Part shown: piece after piece, positions 32,104 through 33,061 of the stretch
Layout of the letters: every line of letters begins with the position of its first letter
Numbering within the stretch: the stretch's first letter is position 1
Origin: an uncultured Neglectibacter sp.
GTDB lineage: Bacteria; Bacillota; Clostridia; Oscillospirales; Acutalibacteraceae
Reading direction: 5' to 3'
NCBI GenBank assembly: GCA_904374805.1
Contig: CAJFEW010000015.1
Span: 1 to 33,061, forward strand
DNA length: 33,061 nt
Notes under the pieces: generated by a model
Told to the model about the DNA's origin: nothing
The model's database searches: none
Seen by the model: only the letters and a program-made list of their open reading frames with translations
Translations under genes and position numbers: made by a program

Positions 32104-32754
32104 ATGAAATTACCGGATCATTTTCAAAAACGAGTGGGCATGACCACCGTGGGGGTTGTCTGCTGCGCCTTAGCTGTGGGCTTTTTCAAGTGCTCCAGCT
32201 TTGGAGTGGACCCCTTTCAGTGCTTTGCCCAAGGGGTGTGGGGCCGCTTTTTTGCGGATTTCTCCTCCTACGGGGTCTATTATATGGTGCTCAGCGGCGT
32301 CATGCTGGTGGTGGACCTGTTTATCGCCCGCAGTTACATGGGGGTAGCCACTCTGGTAAACATGTTCCTCACCGGCTACATTGTGGACTTTGCGGTGTGG
32401 GCCATCAACAGCCTGTGGCCTGAGCCCGGGCTGGTAGGACGGATTGTCTTTTTGGCCGTGGGCGTGCTGGTGATGTGCTTTGCCTCCTCCCTGTACATGA
32501 CCTCCAATTTGGGGGTGTCCGTCTACGACGCCATCCCCATTGTGATCTCTGAAAAGCGCAAGTGGCCCTTCCGCTTTGTGCGCATCGGCTGCGACCTGCT
32601 CTGCGTAGCCATTGGAGCCCTGGCCGGCCTGCTGCCCGGGGTGGGCACCTTGATCACCGCCTTCTTCATGGGGCCGCTGATCGAGTTCTTCAACCAGCGC
32701 TTCTCCCGGCCTTTCCTCTTTGGAACCGCAGCAAAAGGGGACGCCTCCCACTAA
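32104..32754 (+). CDS. YczE/YitT-type integral membrane protein
   Basis: A 216-residue protein with five or six hydrophobic helices. The pattern FKCSSFGVDPFQCFAQGVW, then a helix, then GVATLVNMFLTGYIVDF, and later LGVSVYDAIPIVI matches the YczE/YyaS/YitT family of bacterial membrane proteins, where GxxP-type and GxxxN motifs recur in each half. Members are poorly characterised; some sit with transporters or regulators. The ATG follows GGAGGGA. The gene is monocistronic. Confidence 0.8.
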   Translation: MKLPDHFQKRVGMTTVGVVCCALAVGFFKCSSFGVDPFQCFAQGVWGRFFADFSSYGVYYMVLSGVMLVVDLFIARSYMGVATLVNMFLTGYIVDFAVWAINSLWPEPGLVGRIVFLAVGVLVMCFASSLYMTSNLGVSVYDAIPIVISEKRKWPFRFVRIGCDLLCVAIGALAGLLPGVGTLITAFFMGPLIEFFNQRFSRPFLFGTAAKGDASH

Positions 32755-32800
32755 AACCGAAACCATCCAGCCGTCCCCTAAAAGGGAGACACACTACAGA

Positions 32801-32827
32801 TCCCCTGGCGAAATGCCGGGGGTTTTT
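32801..32827 (+). terminator. terminator of the YczE-type gene
   Basis: CCCCTGGC pairs with GCCGGGGG across a five-base loop and is followed by T5. Confidence 0.85.
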
Positions 32828-32868
32828 CATCTGCGGGAACAGCCCTATGAGATGAACCGCGTGTTACG

Positions 32869-33061
32869 TCACGTCTGCGCGGCCGGACATCTGCGCAGAA
32901 TACGCTCCTCCCATAGGTTGGCGCAAATGCTATAGTAATCTAAATCACACATCGGCGGCATGTACGACACCACCGGCAACAGGGGTTCTTCCTCTATGTA
33001 CCCGGCTGCGCCGAGTACGTCGGAATAATCCTCCGTGGCGCAGCCTTTGATATACACCTGG
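32869..33061 (-). CDS. C-terminal fragment of a gene running off the window
   Basis: The minus-strand frame is open to the window edge and ends at 32869, giving at least 63 residues, including GCATEDYSDVLGAAGYIEEEPLLP and DLDYYSICANLWEERILRR. The composition looks like a real acidic protein tail, but I recognise no family. The rest lies beyond the window. Confidence 0.45.
   Translation of the reverse strand, partial: QVYIKGCATEDYSDVLGAAGYIEEEPLLPVVSYMPPMCDLDYYSICANLWEERILRRCPAAQT

Overview
The window is GC-rich, carries many TTG and GTG starts behind strong GGAGG-type ribosome binding sites, and has textbook sigma-A promoters. Its family content (T-box ileS leader, L10 leader, AraC with cupin sensor, BlaI-type repressor, GH172, family-5 oligosaccharide/peptide importer) fits a gut Clostridia genome, most likely of the Oscillospiraceae/Flavonifractor type. 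The taxon is inferred from gene content and style, not from a search.

Layout. 1-700: the C-terminal end of a tyrosine integrase with terminator and putative arm sites, then a tRNA-Pro whose 3' end no longer pairs, and an intact tRNA-Gln. This looks like the edge of an integrated element. 0.8-5.6 kb, minus strand: hisH-hisF, a GNAT acetyltransferase, glycerol kinase and a DUF4097 membrane-anchored adhesin-like protein. 5.7-10.7 kb, plus strand: a strong promoter and long structured leader, a membrane protein with a degenerate GHKL domain, a NahK-like sugar kinase, a Gfo/Idh/MocA oxidoreductase and a signal-peptide membrane protein. 10.9-15.9 kb, minus strand: a GH172-type glycoside hydrolase, a tandem 70-bp repeat, and a long (IleRS2-like) isoleucyl-tRNA synthetase under T-box control. 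A MATE exporter is divergent from ileS.

17.5-25.4 kb is a complete ABC importer (lipoprotein binding protein, two permeases, two ATPases) transcribed leftward, with a small XRE regulator and a divergent AraC regulator. Two pairs of the same 11-bp motif, each pair spaced exactly 21 bp, sit upstream of the binding-protein gene and in the araC leader. This is a self-consistent regulatory circuit.

25.5-28.1 kb holds an orphan BlaI-type repressor, a polytopic GT-C-like membrane protein and a tiny membrane protein. 28.2-31.9 kb is the ribosomal/transcription block rpmG-secE-nusG-rplK-rplA-rplJ-rplL, with a putative L1-binding mRNA mimic before rplK and an L10 leader before rplJ. rpoB does not follow rplL. 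The window closes with a YczE-type membrane protein and the tail of a gene that runs off the edge.

No CRISPR array, transposase, rRNA or obvious defence system was seen. The most noteworthy signals are the AraC operator pairs, the disrupted tRNA-Pro at the integrase end, and the structured leader before the pseudo-kinase.
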